Part shown: in pieces, positions 21,248 to 33,440 of the stretch
How positions within the stretch are numbered: position 1 is the stretch's first letter
Layout of the letters: each line of letters opens with the position of its first letter
Origin: Boswellia sacra
Lineage: Eukaryota > Streptophyta > Magnoliopsida > Sapindales > Burseraceae
Direction: 5' to 3'
Length of the DNA stretch: 64,000 nt
Assembly: GCA_013180625.2 (NCBI GenBank)
Contig: SNVD02013637.1
Coordinates: forward strand, 1 to 64,000
Notes under the pieces: model-generated
What the model was told of the DNA's origin: nothing
The model's database searches: none
What the model saw: only the letters and a program-made list of their open reading frames with translations
Made by a program: the position numbers and the translations under genes

Positions 21248-22521
21248 CTTGCAGATGTGGATTAGAGTATGGGAATTTTAATCCGTGATGCCTCTGTAGG
21301 TATCAAATTCGCAAACAATATGTAAATGATCCCAGTCAAGGAAGCTGGCGTACGTTGGGAGGTATGGCTTTCCAAGAATGTTTGCAGTCGATGTGCTGGA
21401 CAAGTGTACGACACAATTCAGGTGGCAGTGAGGAAGAATTTGCTACGCCAATACAATGGTCTTCATGATACGATATCTGTGATGAGTAACATAGAATAGG
21501 TTGCATAATTCATTATTTAGATTTTTCTCAAGTCTCAAGATACGAGTCACCGACAGATAAAGAAGTCTTGCCCGAGATTGTTCGCCAAATCGAACTCGGT
21601 GAGCAGTCGAATTTTGCGAACGAGCCCGCGGCGAACAACAATCCGCTCGGCTAGCGGGAAGACAACAAACCAGGACACAGTGCTGCGACTGCACTGTGCG
21701 AGCATGACTCACGGAGTGCGTCTGTGACTCTGTTCGGATGTGAAGCCGCTTCCAGCGAGGTTGATGCTTCTTCTTCACGGATTCACCGAACCTACCGTTG
21801 CTCAAGACGCGCCACCGGACTATCCACAGAGTGGTGGTCACCAGGGCTTGGTGCATCTGAGGGATGACCCAGCTTCAGAATTCATCTCTCCTTATGATAG
21901 AAACCTCATAAAGGATATCTAAAGCTGTAATTGTCTGTGTAGACATAGAATGAAAGGTTCAGTCCAATGTTTCGTGTATCTTGATTGCTAAACTCCGGAT
22001 TGGATGGGGCAGAACGACTCATTCAAGATGCTGGATGCAGCTTTGGTCAGCATCTCCATCTTCATTAGATGCATGGCAGAAAGAAACAGGTAAACTCGAT
22101 CTGATAGATTCTATACAATAGATACCGACGGAGTTGTTTCAGGCTCCAAATCAGCTATTTATGCAGATATGATTTCCGGCTAGCCCAGCGATGACCCAGA
22201 TTAGATGGTGCATGAAGGCACCCTCACGATTGCTTGCATAAAGTCAAATGAAAGATAACAGGAACCTGACGTTCGTCCTTGAGAGTCTTTTCGCTAAGAT
22301 ATCTAGCCAATATTCAAAGGAGGCTTTCATATCTGAGCGAACGCGGGGAATCGACCCGTTAAATAGCGTTCCACTCGCCGATAGAGAGAGAGGTCAGCTC
22401 GTCACAGCCAGGCCTGACGCGCTCAGTTGTCCCCAACTCACACGCTTTCTATCGCTCTTCTGAAACACTAGTTATCTCTATATTACTTCTACAAAGATTT
22501 TGTTATTAGCTTAGAAAGTCT
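21248..22521. other. Divergent intergenic region SCAF/IDH3G
   Basis: About 1.27 kb between two divergent start codons. A 137-codon minus-strand frame (21443-21856) shows no family features and is not called. The region should contain both promoters and 5' UTRs; no core element was identified. Confidence 0.4.
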
Positions 22522-23796
22522 ATGAATATGTTTTCTAGGAATTTTCTCATCAAGTTGGACTTAGGCCTCGCAGCTGATATAACGATTGATCAATTGAGAC
22601 GCCTGTCATCGTCTAGCGCTCTTCATACACTCGATACAAATGGAGATTTATCTCCATTCCCACCAACTCATCCAAAGAGAGGTGCGCCCAAACAGATTAA
22701 ACCCAAATTTCTTTCAACTAGCCTAGTTAGGGATAATCTTAAGTTGACGACAGTTACCAAGCCCAAAGCGAAGTATGGGGGTCGTTTCATGGTAACTCTT
22801 CTGCCCGGCGACGGGATTGGTCCTGAAATGATGCGCCACGTCAAGACTATTTTCAGAATAGGTGGTATACCGGTAGATTTCGAAGAGATCAATCTAGACT
22901 CGATGAATGAGAACATCGAAAAAGTTGAGGAGGCACTAACATCAATCAAACGGAACGGAGTTGCACTCAAAGGGAATATTGAAACTCGGGAACACTCGAA
23001 ATACTTCAAGAGTAGAAATGTCGAGCTTCGAACGCGCCTGAATTTGTATGCGAATGTTGTTCACATAAAGAGTCAGCCAACTATTCATACCAGGCACAAG
23101 GATATAGATTTATTTTTAATCAGACAAAACACCGAGGGTGAATACTCATCAATCGAACACGAGACCGTACCCGGAGTTGTAGAATGTCTTAAGGTGGTCA
23201 CTCGAGAAAAATGTGATCAGATAGCTAGGTATGCATTCAAGTTCGCTGTTGACAATAATCGGAAGAAAATATCTTGCGTTCACAAGGCCAACATCATGAA
23301 GGTTAGCGATGGTCTATTCCTGAATACCGCCCGCGAAGTATCCAAGGAATTTCCCCAAATTGAATTCGAGGATATTATCATAGACAATTGTAGCATGCAA
23401 CTAGTTTCGAACCCGTGGCAGTTTGATGTACTCCTTCTGCCTAATCTTTACGGCGCAGTTCTCACCAACATCGCTTGCGGTCTAGTTGGGGGACCTGGTT
23501 TAACATCTGGAGCTAATTATGGTGATGAGTACGCCGTTTTCGAGACAGGTGCCCGCAGCACAGGAAAAGCTATGACCGGAAAGAACATTGCAAATCCAAT
23601 AGCAGTGATCAACGCAAGCGCAGATTTGTTACAATATCTTAGATTGGACGAGCATGCAGCGGTTATTAGGAAAGCCATCGACAAGGCTTTGAATGAAGCC
23701 AGAGTACATACACCTGATCTGAAGGGACAATATACAACAAATGATGTTGTCAATTTCATCATCGACGACATCCGGCAGCAGATGAATCTTAACTAG
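22522..23796 (+). CDS. IDH3G: NAD-dependent isocitrate dehydrogenase, gamma-type subunit
   Basis: IDH3 decarboxylates isocitrate to 2-oxoglutarate in the TCA cycle of the mitochondrial matrix; the gamma subunit is regulatory. The 424-residue product has a basic, serine-rich presequence of about 60-75 residues, then the isocitrate/isopropylmalate dehydrogenase fold: YGGRFMVTLLPGDGIGPEMM, VALKGNIETREHS, RLNLYANVVHIKS, FLIRQNTEGEYSSIEHE, VHKANIMKVSDGLFL, LLLPNLYGAVLTNIACGLVG and GGPGLTSGANYGDEYAVFET. VDFEEI and the RHKDIDLFLIRQ wording fit gamma better than alpha, which keeps the full catalytic set. The length suits a subunit with presequence. Single exon, ATG at 22522. It converges with CSDE1. 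Confidence 0.9.
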   Translation: MNMFSRNFLIKLDLGLAADITIDQLRRLSSSSALHTLDTNGDLSPFPPTHPKRGAPKQIKPKFLSTSLVRDNLKLTTVTKPKAKYGGRFMVTLLPGDGIGPEMMRHVKTIFRIGGIPVDFEEINLDSMNENIEKVEEALTSIKRNGVALKGNIETREHSKYFKSRNVELRTRLNLYANVVHIKSQPTIHTRHKDIDLFLIRQNTEGEYSSIEHETVPGVVECLKVVTREKCDQIARYAFKFAVDNNRKKISCVHKANIMKVSDGLFLNTAREVSKEFPQIEFEDIIIDNCSMQLVSNPWQFDVLLLPNLYGAVLTNIACGLVGGPGLTSGANYGDEYAVFETGARSTGKAMTGKNIANPIAVINASADLLQYLRLDEHAAVIRKAIDKALNEARVHTPDLKGQYTTNDVVNFIIDDIRQQMNLN

Positions 23797-24404
23797 CAAC
23801 GTGAAATATTTGAAAAACCATTAAACAAAGTCTCATGAACATCTTGTCATGAGGTCTTTACTCCAAGAAGATCGTTAGTACATTCGACATATCAATGGAT
23901 GATTTTTTTGAAGGTGAACTTATTCTTGTCACCTGCACAACTAAGGCATTGTGGGTTCTTGGTAAGATCTTATACTCTAGTTTCATTCGGTTATACATTG
24001 AGCGCACATCGATCAAATCATCAAGCCGACGATGTGTTGGTTTGGTTCAGATAGGTGTCAGAGAGGGCGAATCTTCCAGATCAAAGCATCAGACATACTG
24101 CATAAAATGCAGGTTGATCGAAAGCGAAATAACTTTGGGACTAAATTTGTAATGTTTCGTTATCTTTCTCTATTTATTGTTACTTTTTTAACTTTTCTAA
24201 ATTGTTACAAATCTGAATTTTATCGACTATCGAAACAGAACTTTCAACTTTATTCTCTGTAAATCTCTTGTCCTTGATGCTTCCTTAATTGAACTAGACG
24301 GTAGTTCCTTAGTTTATACTTGATTTTTGTCTTACTTTGTGGTATTGTTTTTAGTGTAGTTATGTTCCTTATATGTTTGTTGCTGGTGGTAGTAAGTTAC
24401 ATGA
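23797..24404. other. Convergent 3' region IDH3G/CSDE1
   Basis: About 600 bp, AT-rich, between converging genes. It contains the CSDE1 AATAAA on the minus strand (24173-24178). No gene seen. Confidence 0.4.
24173..24178 (-). terminator. CSDE1 poly(A) signal AATAAA
   Basis: Minus-strand AATAAA about 230 nt beyond the reconstructed CSDE1 stop codon. Confidence 0.45.
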
Positions 24405-25968
24405 TCATGATTGACTCATTAAGTGATTGTTTAGGTCGTACCTTCGAGAGAAGCTTAAGCCGGCCTCCGGACCCTAGTCAAGAAGAAAGGTTGCTCAGTG
24501 TTAGGTGACTGGCGAGGATGATGGGGTATCGAGGGTCGAATGGGATATTGATAAGATTACTTACCCTTGGCTGACGTAATAGTACAACTTTTGGACCTCG
24601 TGGTTCCTCATTGATGAATTGCTTCGTCACAGCCTTCTCAGGCCTATATGGCATGGCGCAGTTCATGTCATCTTGTTGGTCATTGTTTAGATGTATGTTT
24701 AGGTCTAATGGCAGGTGAGTGAGAATTTCAGACCATGAATCGTTTTTTGCACTAGGTCTATGCCCATTCCCATTGATGGACGATAGAAAATTGTTATAAC
24801 GAATGGAATCATGGTTGCTGGCTTGCTGATGGTTCTGCTGCTCAGAGTTAACATCGCTGTTAAGATCTATCAAAGGATAATCATCCTCGTTATCCTCAGA
24901 AGCCTTGTTAAACAATTGCTGCAGTGCTTTAGCCGAATCGAATGATTTTAACCATGAATATTGTGGATTGTTGGTGGTATTGGTGTGATTGTTTTGTGAT
25001 TGTGGCTGTGTTGAGTTTGATAACAATAGATACGATAGAATTGAAGTGCTCATATTATTTTGTTGCGATTGTTGCTGATGATATGACGACAGTAGATTAT
25101 TAGCGCCAATTCCATCAAAAATATTTGTTGGATTACTATTAACTAAACTATGATGATTACTAAAAGTATTCAAGCTATTGTTGCTGTTCCCACTATTGTT
25201 GCTTATTGATTGTTTGTTATCTAATAAATTTGAACGATTTAGAAAGTCATTCAGCGCCGAACTGTTGTTGGAAGTTAATGTGCTCTCAACTTGAATAGAA
25301 CCAAATGGTAGTTTTGTTACATTAACCGCAACTTCTTTGCCATTTCTTGTTTGTATATCGAATTCCACACAGTCGTTTGGATTAAGCTCGTTGAAGATCT
25401 TATTGTTGCACCCGGATGAATGAAAGAATATTTCCTTATCACAATCGACACGCTTTATAAAACCAAATCTATCCTTGAGCGTACAGACGACACCCTTGTA
25501 TGAGGGTGCCTGTTGCGGCATGCCCAATTTCAAACATTTTGCTCTTAGGTTACCTTGTTTATCCGTAGAGATATGAAATGTTACTTCATCTTTGGCCTCT
25601 AATTTAGCATTGTTTTCAACATCGCATTCGCTGAATGGCAGAAAGAAGCATTCGCCTCGGTTTTCGTAAACGACCCGGCCCTCACGATCGGGTGTGACTT
25701 CCAGCGTGATGAAACCCGAGACGCGGTCTTGGCTTAGTTGTTCGTCGAACATGGCTCCTGAGCTAATCTTGATTACGCTACTTGCTATAGGTTTACCTGT
25801 TTTGCGATCATAAGTCATCTCAAATTCAACTGGATCACCTAACTTGAGATGCTCAACACGGCCAGTATATTGACTATAATGGAAAAATAACCTGGCCTGT
25901 CTTTCACAGCATTGTATGAATCCATATGAGGAGCACATTTTCTCGATGACTCCAATTTCTCGGGCCAT
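24405..25968 (-). CDS. CSDE1: CSDE1/Unr cold-shock RNA-binding protein, shortened, two exons
   Basis: CSDE1 (Unr) is a cytoplasmic single-stranded-RNA-binding protein that controls translation and mRNA decay. Exon 1 is 25968-24565 and exon 2 is 24473-24405. The GTAAGT donor follows the codons for LLRQPR and the acceptor is TAG, joining in phase 0 to GPEAGLSFSRRYDLNNHL. The product has 490 residues. Residues 1-70 are cold-shock domain 1 (VIEKMCSSYGFIQCCERQAR, LFFHYSQY), about 75-150 a non-canonical one, and about 153-220 the next canonical one (KDRFGFIKRVDCDKEIFFH). A disordered Asn/Ser/Gln linker follows, then the C-terminal SUZ-C-like motif (PRGPKVVLLRQPR-GPEAG). Vertebrate CSDE1 has five canonical domains and about 800 residues, so the middle-to-late domains are missing. 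Reading through the donor would give an unrelated 28-residue tail. Confidence 0.9.
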
Positions 25969-26035
25969 GATGCTTATTTTAACGGGTAGTTAGTTCTTAC
26001 TAATAGTTTGCTAACGATTAGAGAGTAAGTGGTGT

Positions 26036-26117
26036 GAGTTTGTGTATGTGTTTTTGTGTATGTATGGTGTGTGTGTGTGTTTAAGTGTGTGTGTATGCGC
26101 GGGTGTTTGTGTGTATG
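26036..26117. repeat. TG-rich microsatellite
   Basis: Imperfect TG/TATG repeats just upstream of CSDE1 (CA-rich in the direction of its transcription). Confidence 0.7.
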
Positions 26118-26468
26118 TTGTTTTATGAATGTTGCTTACGTTGCTATTGTATGAATGGATCACTCTTGTTGGGTGTGGTGCTGGTGTTTTCTTGTATGGA
26201 CTAGTCCCTGATTTCGAGGCCTTATCTTGAGGAAAATCGGAGTGAACTTGTTTAGGGTGGGTATTTGAGGCGCTGGTGAGGGTAGGCTAGGTGTATTTGT
26301 TTCGATGAGTGGATTTAAGTGGAGGTGATTTAGTCAAGGTTGAGCGTATTTGCTGTGATTGGGTGCGATTGTGGTATGTTGTGCCCCGGTATTTTGCGTA
26401 AAGTGCGGCTTCAAGTGCTTGCGCGCAAGTGTGAGTGTGTGCTTACTACTAATATTTTCTGTGACTTG

Positions 26469-26525
26469 GTATGTGTGTGTGTGTGTGTTCGTGTTGGTGT
26501 GTGTGTGTGTTCGTGTGAGTGTGAG
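26469..26525. repeat. Interrupted (TG)n microsatellite
   Basis: Two runs of TG separated by TTCG/TTGG interruptions, about 500 bp upstream of the CSDE1 start codon. Confidence 0.7.
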
Positions 26526-27667
26526 TCTATATTTCTCCTTAGACCGTTCAATAATTTTTTATTTCTTATTATACTCGGTTAGTTTGCAATTTCTTTTCTA
26601 GCGTAACTTTGTGAACATTTGAAGAGGAGATATCAAATGGATTTTTTGGTAGAGTGATGGATATATAATTGGATGTATATATATTTAATTAGATTTCGCC
26701 TAGATGTAAAAATGTGATTTGTGTGTATATATAAATTTTGTGGTTTCTGCTCTGCTGTCCTCTCTCGTTGTCTGGCCGTCTCTCTTTGGCCTGCTCGTCC
26801 TGCGTCCGCCCGGTCGCCCGCTCGCTCGCTCGCTCACTTGCTCGCCGCTGGCTACCGCTGCCCACGATTCGCTCTCGCTAACTTGGCCGTCCGCGTTCCG
26901 CCGCCGCCGCCACCGCCGCCAGTGAGGCTCGAGCGCCGCCGCCTCAGTAAAGCGGAAAATATCCTGGGTTCTCGCAGTTGTTGAACGGGCCGCGCGTGCG
27001 CGCGCACTGGCTCTGTCTGTCTGGCATCGGCTGTGGTTGCGCGCTGCTTGCCCCAAGGCTGCCAGCGCTCTTGGGCGGCGCGGTTCTTCCTTGCATGGCT
27101 TGTGCGCTGGGATGTTTAGTGGTGTGTAGCCCCCCTGGACTGACAGCAGTGCTGACGCGAAAGCCGACGCAATTGCCAACACCGACCAACGGCACCGCTC
27201 AAAGGCGAGCCCGAGCCGACTCAAGCAATGGAACGAGCGAGCGCTATGGAGTGCGGCCGGCGGCTGTGCGCAGTAGGCGCAAGGCAAATTTCCAGGGCCG
27301 CGTGCAGTGTGCCCGAAAGCCGCCGCGTGTGAGCTTCCCGGCCACAGCGTCGGCCTGAAAGCAGCGCAATCTCTGTGGCACCGACCAGCCCGACGGGGAC
27401 TTGTCGTGGTTGCTGACGCCCGGCCCGCAGAGCAAGTCGGCCGGGGGATGGAAGGCAGTTTAGCCAGCGCGGCGTTCGCGGACTTGCAGAAGTAGTGACC
27501 GATTGCAATGGAATGTCTGCCGGCAACAGAGAGTCACATACGCTGACAGAGTCTCCTCCTCCCGTCCAATGGCGCGCGCCGCACCACCAAAGCGCCTCCT
27601 CCTTCCATTGGATTGGATTGGCTTGCGCTGTGTTGCGCCCTTTTCGGCGAGGCCCCTCTTGAGCAGG

Positions 27668-27864
27668 TACTGTGTGGTCAAATGAAAAGTTCATAATTTT
27701 CGCGCTTTTTTTCCCGAGTACCGCGCGGCGCTGAGCTCACTCGCGGGACGCGTACGGATCTCGTGCGCTTTCTACGTACGCAACAGAGGAGGCGTGATTC
27801 TGTGCGGGCGAGCCGATTGCCAAAAAAACGCGATTTTTTGAACTTTTCATTTGACCACACAGTA
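27668..27864. mobile_element. MITE-like element with TA flanks and long inverted termini
   Basis: The left end TACTGTGTGGTCAAATGAAA continues AAGTTCA and is matched by its exact reverse complement at the right end (about 25 bp perfect, then an imperfect AT-then-T-rich extension to roughly 45 bp). The element is 197 bp including the terminal TA dinucleotides, too short to code for a transposase. TA at both ends and inverted termini fit a non-autonomous Tc1/mariner-type element. It sits in the GC-rich upstream region of CSDE1. No second copy was seen in the window. The family was not identified. Confidence 0.75.
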
Positions 27865-30800
27865 CACCCAGGTCGCCTCCAAATGAGCCCGCCCAATTCT
27901 ATCTCGCCCATCTGCTGAAGCAAGAAATCCCAAACGCCCCACTAACACCCAACCTGCCCGACTGCTCAATGACTTCGGATATCATCCCGAGTATCATACA
28001 TACGCTTGGGACTGCAATAGTGGCCTCTCTCTCTCTCTCTCTCTCTCACTCTCTCTACAAATACACCCGAATGTGCCTGGCCTCTAGAGCGAGCGTCAGC
28101 TCGGCCACGTTTTGCACACTCAAGCCTTGTCAGAGTCGAGGCTCGCTCTGCCCTAGTTTAACTGAGTTCCTCTCTGTCTGCTGGCAGGCTCATTTGCAAC
28201 CATCTCGCCAGTGGAGCTTGTGCCCCGGCACTGACTTGCTGGCGACCTGGGCACCATCAGACGCTACCTAGAGTTCTAGAGATATCTCTCTGTCGTGAGT
28301 TACCGGATGAATTGATATCTAGTGCAGTCACAAATATATCTAGCCTCGTTTGTGTGGGCCCCGCTGATTGGGTGTGACGCATAAGTGAACTATAGCTGAC
28401 ATGAGACTAGGGTAGCCACCTGATGCAGTGTCCACAAGCGCTGACGAATACGAACTGGAAATAATGCTAGTTTGACTGAGGTCCTCATACAGCTATACTC
28501 TTATAGATATACCCACACACTGAAAGATGATGGTGCCATGCATGACACAGGGTCCGAGGTTAGTTTTATGCACCTGTCACTGCAATGTTAACAGATAGAT
28601 TGTGCTTGGTAGCAGGTTGCTACTAGCAGGTTGCAAAAGTTTCCCACCGCAGATGGAAGCATTTAATCGACTCCAACAGCTGATCGGAGGTGTCGAGCTT
28701 CCGGTATGTATGCGCTAACTCGGAATCATGTCAGTCATTCTAACATCTCATTCTACTCTATTTTAGTATACTTAGAGGTTAGAATGCAGAATTGCGCCTC
28801 ACTCCTTCGATGCGCACAAGACACTTTCACCTCGAGACGGGCCCATGCATCTCCTCTATGAGCACAGCAATCGAAACGACTTTCGATGATCATTCATCAA
28901 TCGAGGTATCTCTTTTTCTGACATTAAGCTCAATCAGTTGGACTTCTAGGACGAGGCGAATTTCATTCTGATATCGAGATACACGGTCTAGAGTCCTGCA
29001 AAGGCCAGTGAGTCGAGTCAAAATGCAAAAACATCGAGCCATCCTACCTTAAACCTAGCTCATGATTTTCAGATTGGTTGCCATAACGAATCACTTAATA
29101 AATGGTGACAATGTTCGCAGTAGCTATCGACCACAGTGTTAATTTAAGCATTTCATAATCCAGATCGTGCTCTCACTGTAGTCAAACTCGAAATGGTTCC
29201 AATGATTTGAGTGGTGGAATAGCTCATACAGCTTGGCTCTTTTCTCCTACACTTTTCTCTCGGTTAAAATAGCCTCGTTCAAAGTCTGATGGAAGACCCC
29301 GAACCATTCTGACTATTCCGAACCCCTACTTTGAATGTCCGTAGAACGAGGCTGGGTCGTAGCAGACCCCTCATTAGCCATCATTGAAGTGGGGCGCCAT
29401 ATTATCCGACCCTAGATCGCCGGTGCTGGTACAATTACCCTCGCAGATCTCTTCATGTTTCTAATCTGAAAAGAACCTGTCAACCTTGTTCAAGAGATGT
29501 GAGCACTGCTCAACAAGTTCTCGGTCAGCATGATCGACTGACACCAAGCCTATAGTTTGGTCAAGTCTTTGTCGAGCGTAGAATGACACCAAGTTGTCAG
29601 ACCATTGATTAGACGTCGGTATAGATTCATATGAGGTCGGCACAAAATGGTTCTCACCATTGTTTTACACAGATCTATTCGACATGATGGATGAGTGTCA
29701 TCGAACAAGTCTAGGTGATTGCGGATTCTGTTCATGTTCGCTATATCACTGAGAACCCGACAAACAACTCACACTCGATACCGTTGACCGATAGCCTGAT
29801 CGTTGTCTAGAGGATTTCATGCTTTCCTCAGGTTGCCGCCAACTTCTGTTTATTACACTCAGACATCAGCTACCATTTGCAATGCAACTAGGTATTACTT
29901 TAGTGAGTTGAATCATCGTCTATCACCAGACCGATCGATGATGGGCATCAAAACTTTTTAACAAGCTTAGCATCATCAATACTCTGACCTGCTCAATCCA
30001 AACAACTGTCTCGCTAGCGTCGGGGTTTGCATCAGGGCTCGGGCAAACCAAGATGCAAAGGCTGCACTAACTGAAGCTTTTGCTGAGCTAGTTCGAATCC
30101 TCTTGGCGCTCACTTGCAAGCAGCTTGCAAAGCGCAGCCCTGCCGCTCCTCTCCCAGAGAAGGGACCATAGCATAATTCAAGCCTCAAGTGAGCATTCCT
30201 CAAGACTTGGACGCTTTGAAAGGATGCAGCCGCCATTGAGCATATCATGCTCGACTTGCTCGCAGTCCTGGCCACTCGACCGCTTGCAACGGCACTGATT
30301 AACATGCACAAGCTTTTACAATGGAGTTTGCCGAGTGTGGCTTCGGACTGACTCGAGTCGAGCGGAGCTCTAGTTGAGTCTCAGTCGCAGTTATGCCGCA
30401 CTGTGCGCCGACTCACCTCCACATTTGACTTGTTCTCGGCTCGAGCTTGCTGCAAAGATGCGACGCATCCTTGCACTTGCTGAGACTAGATTGGTACCGT
30501 CGACTGTAACGACTCAGAGCCTAACTGATACGCTGCCTCAAGCTCGCCAGCCGGTGAATGCAGTCGACGCTCAAGCAGTGCTCAGCCTTACACGTTACGC
30601 AAACTTAGCCGTAGCAGTATCCCGAGCCGCTCCTGCAATGGACGTGGTCTTCGACGTGGTTGTGGTCGTAGTCGCTGACTCAAGAAGCGCATAGGTAGGA
30701 GCCGGGATAAAGTTGCGAGCATCTTGAGTCGCGAAGATTGGAGTTGGTTGTCGTCCATCGCAAACGGGACTTCCACGACTACAATTGTGGATGCGCACAG

Positions 30801-31448
30801 AGTTGTCTCGGCCAACAAGACTATGCGAAGAGAGGTCTCTCGTTCACATCGTGCCCGATGCCCTCGCCCATTCTGGATCACGCATCCATGAGCTATGGAC
30901 GAGTCTCAGGGATCGTCCAATAAGTTAGTGCAGAGACTGAAATTGGTGCAAACTCAAGCGAACAGCTAGACACGCACGGTTACGGGCACAGACAGGCACA
31001 CACACACGCACGCACACACCTCACATGCAGCTCGGGTCGCCAATGGGATGCACACACTAGACCAAGAAATTATCCAGCAGTGTGTGTGCGTCTGGCTGCG
31101 TGTCTCTCTACCAGGCTCAGCCTAACGTGTTTGTCTGTGTGCATGTCTGTATCTGCCTGAGTGACGTTAGCTTTTCTGTTCGCTGCACATTTCGAATTGA
31201 AGCGATAATAAAAATAATAATAAAAAAAGTAAGCAGATATTCTCCTCCTGACAACCTGATCTATTTTACTCACCATCTTGCTGGCCTCAGGACATCAAAA
31301 ATTTCGCCGCTATTCACCCAAAAACACCCACTTGCCCATATTTCTCTGTAACGAAGATGAATTTCACACCCACACATTCAGCGTTACTCACATCATCCGC
31401 ACCTCCAACGCAAGCAACACAAACCGATTGAACATCGATATCGAGCTA

Positions 31449-31449
31449 G

Positions 31450-31493
<44 letters not shown>

Positions 31494-31556
31494 AGTACAT
31501 ACACACAGAGACACACAGAGACACACACACACTCACTCACACACAAACTCACAGAG
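31449..31556. repeat. Compound (CT)n(CA)n microsatellite before BICRA
   Basis: An uninterrupted CT run passes directly into a CA run and then CAGAGA/CACACT variants. It ends about 45 bp before the BICRA start codons, so it is likely in the 5' UTR or core promoter. Confidence 0.8.
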
Positions 31557-31602
31557 ATAAAACAATATTTTTCGCCACCTACCTTCTAGCCCACTGTTAT
31601 GG

Positions 31603-33405
31603 ATGATGGACCAAAATCGCTGTCTTTTAGATGTCATTGATAATCCACAACTGTTGCAATCGTTCCTCGAGAGCGAGACTACTGCTGAAGTGCCAGCAGC
31701 ATCGAACAACAACAGTAGCACCAATAATGTGAGCAATCATGCACTCGCAACAAATTTTGTTGCATCCACAACTTCTACAGATGCAATCACCACAACTTCA
31801 GATGCACCCAGCGAGAGCAAATCTTATCAAAATTTACCCACCACACCCTTTATCGACTACAACTCCCTCAAGGATGCCAACATCTCCCAGAGCCATTCAG
31901 ATAATGTTAAAGAGCACTCTCAACAATCAGACCCATTAGAAAATACAGTCTCGACGCCATCCACCGCAAACAATGCGTCCGACCTTTATCGAACTGACGC
32001 AGCAAGGCATAATGTTGACGATTCGAGTCCACTCGTTGATCCAGTAGTGTCAGTTTTAGACTCGATTATAAAAGAGACTGTGGCAGAAACAAGCCCTTCC
32101 ACAAACCAATATGAGTACTCAGAGGATCCTCATCTTGATAGGCCGGCGAATGATGGGAAATCGTCATGCGCCAATCCAATTAGTTACAGCACAAATGATG
32201 CTGCATCTTGCTCACATGATCCAATCATATCAAACGACAGAACTACGGACCATAGCTCCTCTCCAGCTTTGGATGCTACTCCCAGTTACTCTGGTATCGT
32301 AGTTGGTGATGTGAATGGCCTGAACGATGCCAATAACAACAGCACATCGAGTAGTGATAATGGCTCTAACGAGCTTCAGGTTGATGAGTTTTATCCGCAG
32401 AATCTGCAACCAAGTGTGGTGACACCAGAAATAAGACAGACAAAAATCGATCAGTCGACTCCCACGCAGTCTGATTCTACCTTGCAACTCATCTCACATG
32501 AGAACTCCTCTAGTACTTCAACGCAGTCGATTGACCCAAATATCATTGAGCCATCCCTCAGCCAAGAATCAACTTTGCCTCTAGACGATCACAACTCACA
32601 AAATAATGCAAATCACCCAGAACAAGAACTCAAAGATCATCAACATCCGTTTCAGCCATCAACACAGCCAATGTCACAGTCAGAACCTCAGACTCAAAAA
32701 CAAGAGCCAAACTCACAACAGGAAATAAAATCTGTTCCACAAACACTCACGGAAACCCCTCATGAACGCCCACAGTCAACGAGTGTTGATAACAAAACTG
32801 AGCAAATTCAATCATCGGAGATCAAACCAGAGACACCAAGTAAAACTACCACAGCCAAGACTCCAAAAACAAGCAACAAGAATTCAGAACCAAAACCTAA
32901 GCGGAATACTACAAGGGCTAAGAAAACGAAAACTACAACTGCTCCAACTGCATCTATTCAATCACCGATGACGCCAACAACAGCAAGTAAGCCCATGCCA
33001 ACCCAGTTCGTGATGAATCAAGGACAACAACAAATAATATTTCAGAATAACAACGGTATCCGTCAACCTGCAATGCTCGCTCCATCATCGATGGTGCAGC
33101 CCATGGTTGCAGGTGCAATGCCCCAGCCGCAGCGGGTTATTCAGATACAAACCGCGAATGGCCCGATGTATTTTGCGATCGCCCCAGGGCCAGCTGCGTC
33201 GATAGGAAATAGCAACGGTATGATGCCTCAAACGCAACCAGGAATGCAATCTCAACAATTCTCATCACAACAACTATGTTTTCAGCCCAATAATACAATG
33301 ATTGTCACCCGACCACAAATATCACAAGCGATGTCGCCTATCAACACCCAAAGATTGCCAAACCTTACTAACCAACAGCAACAGCCACAACAGCAACAAC
33401 AACAG

Positions 33406-33440
<35 letters not shown>

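Larger units (their letters stand above)
25969..31602. other. 5.6-kb gene-free region between CSDE1 and BICRA
   Basis: Divergent upstream regions of CSDE1 and BICRA. Contents seen: GT/CA-rich microsatellites at 26036-26117 and 26469-26525; a GC-rich, CpG-rich block at about 26750-27900 that is the best promoter candidate for CSDE1; the inverted-repeat element at 27668-27864; a CT run near 28025; moderately complex sequence at 28.3-31 kb with no convincing exon; and a CT/CA microsatellite immediately before BICRA. Short frames on both strands show no family resemblance. Confidence 0.4.

Noticed and set aside
21443..21856. 137-codon minus-strand frame upstream of SCAF
   Set aside because: It begins with ATG but has a Cys/His/Arg-scattered composition, no domain and no splice context; probably chance in a promoter region.
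30031..30115. tRNA-like B-box (AGTTCGAATCC near 30090)
   Set aside because: No matching A-box, anticodon arm or acceptor stem could be folded around it.
29976..30694. Frames on both strands (111 and 106 codons)
   Set aside because: Low-complexity Ser/Ala/Leu composition, no splice sites or homology; overlapping opposite frames suggest non-coding sequence.
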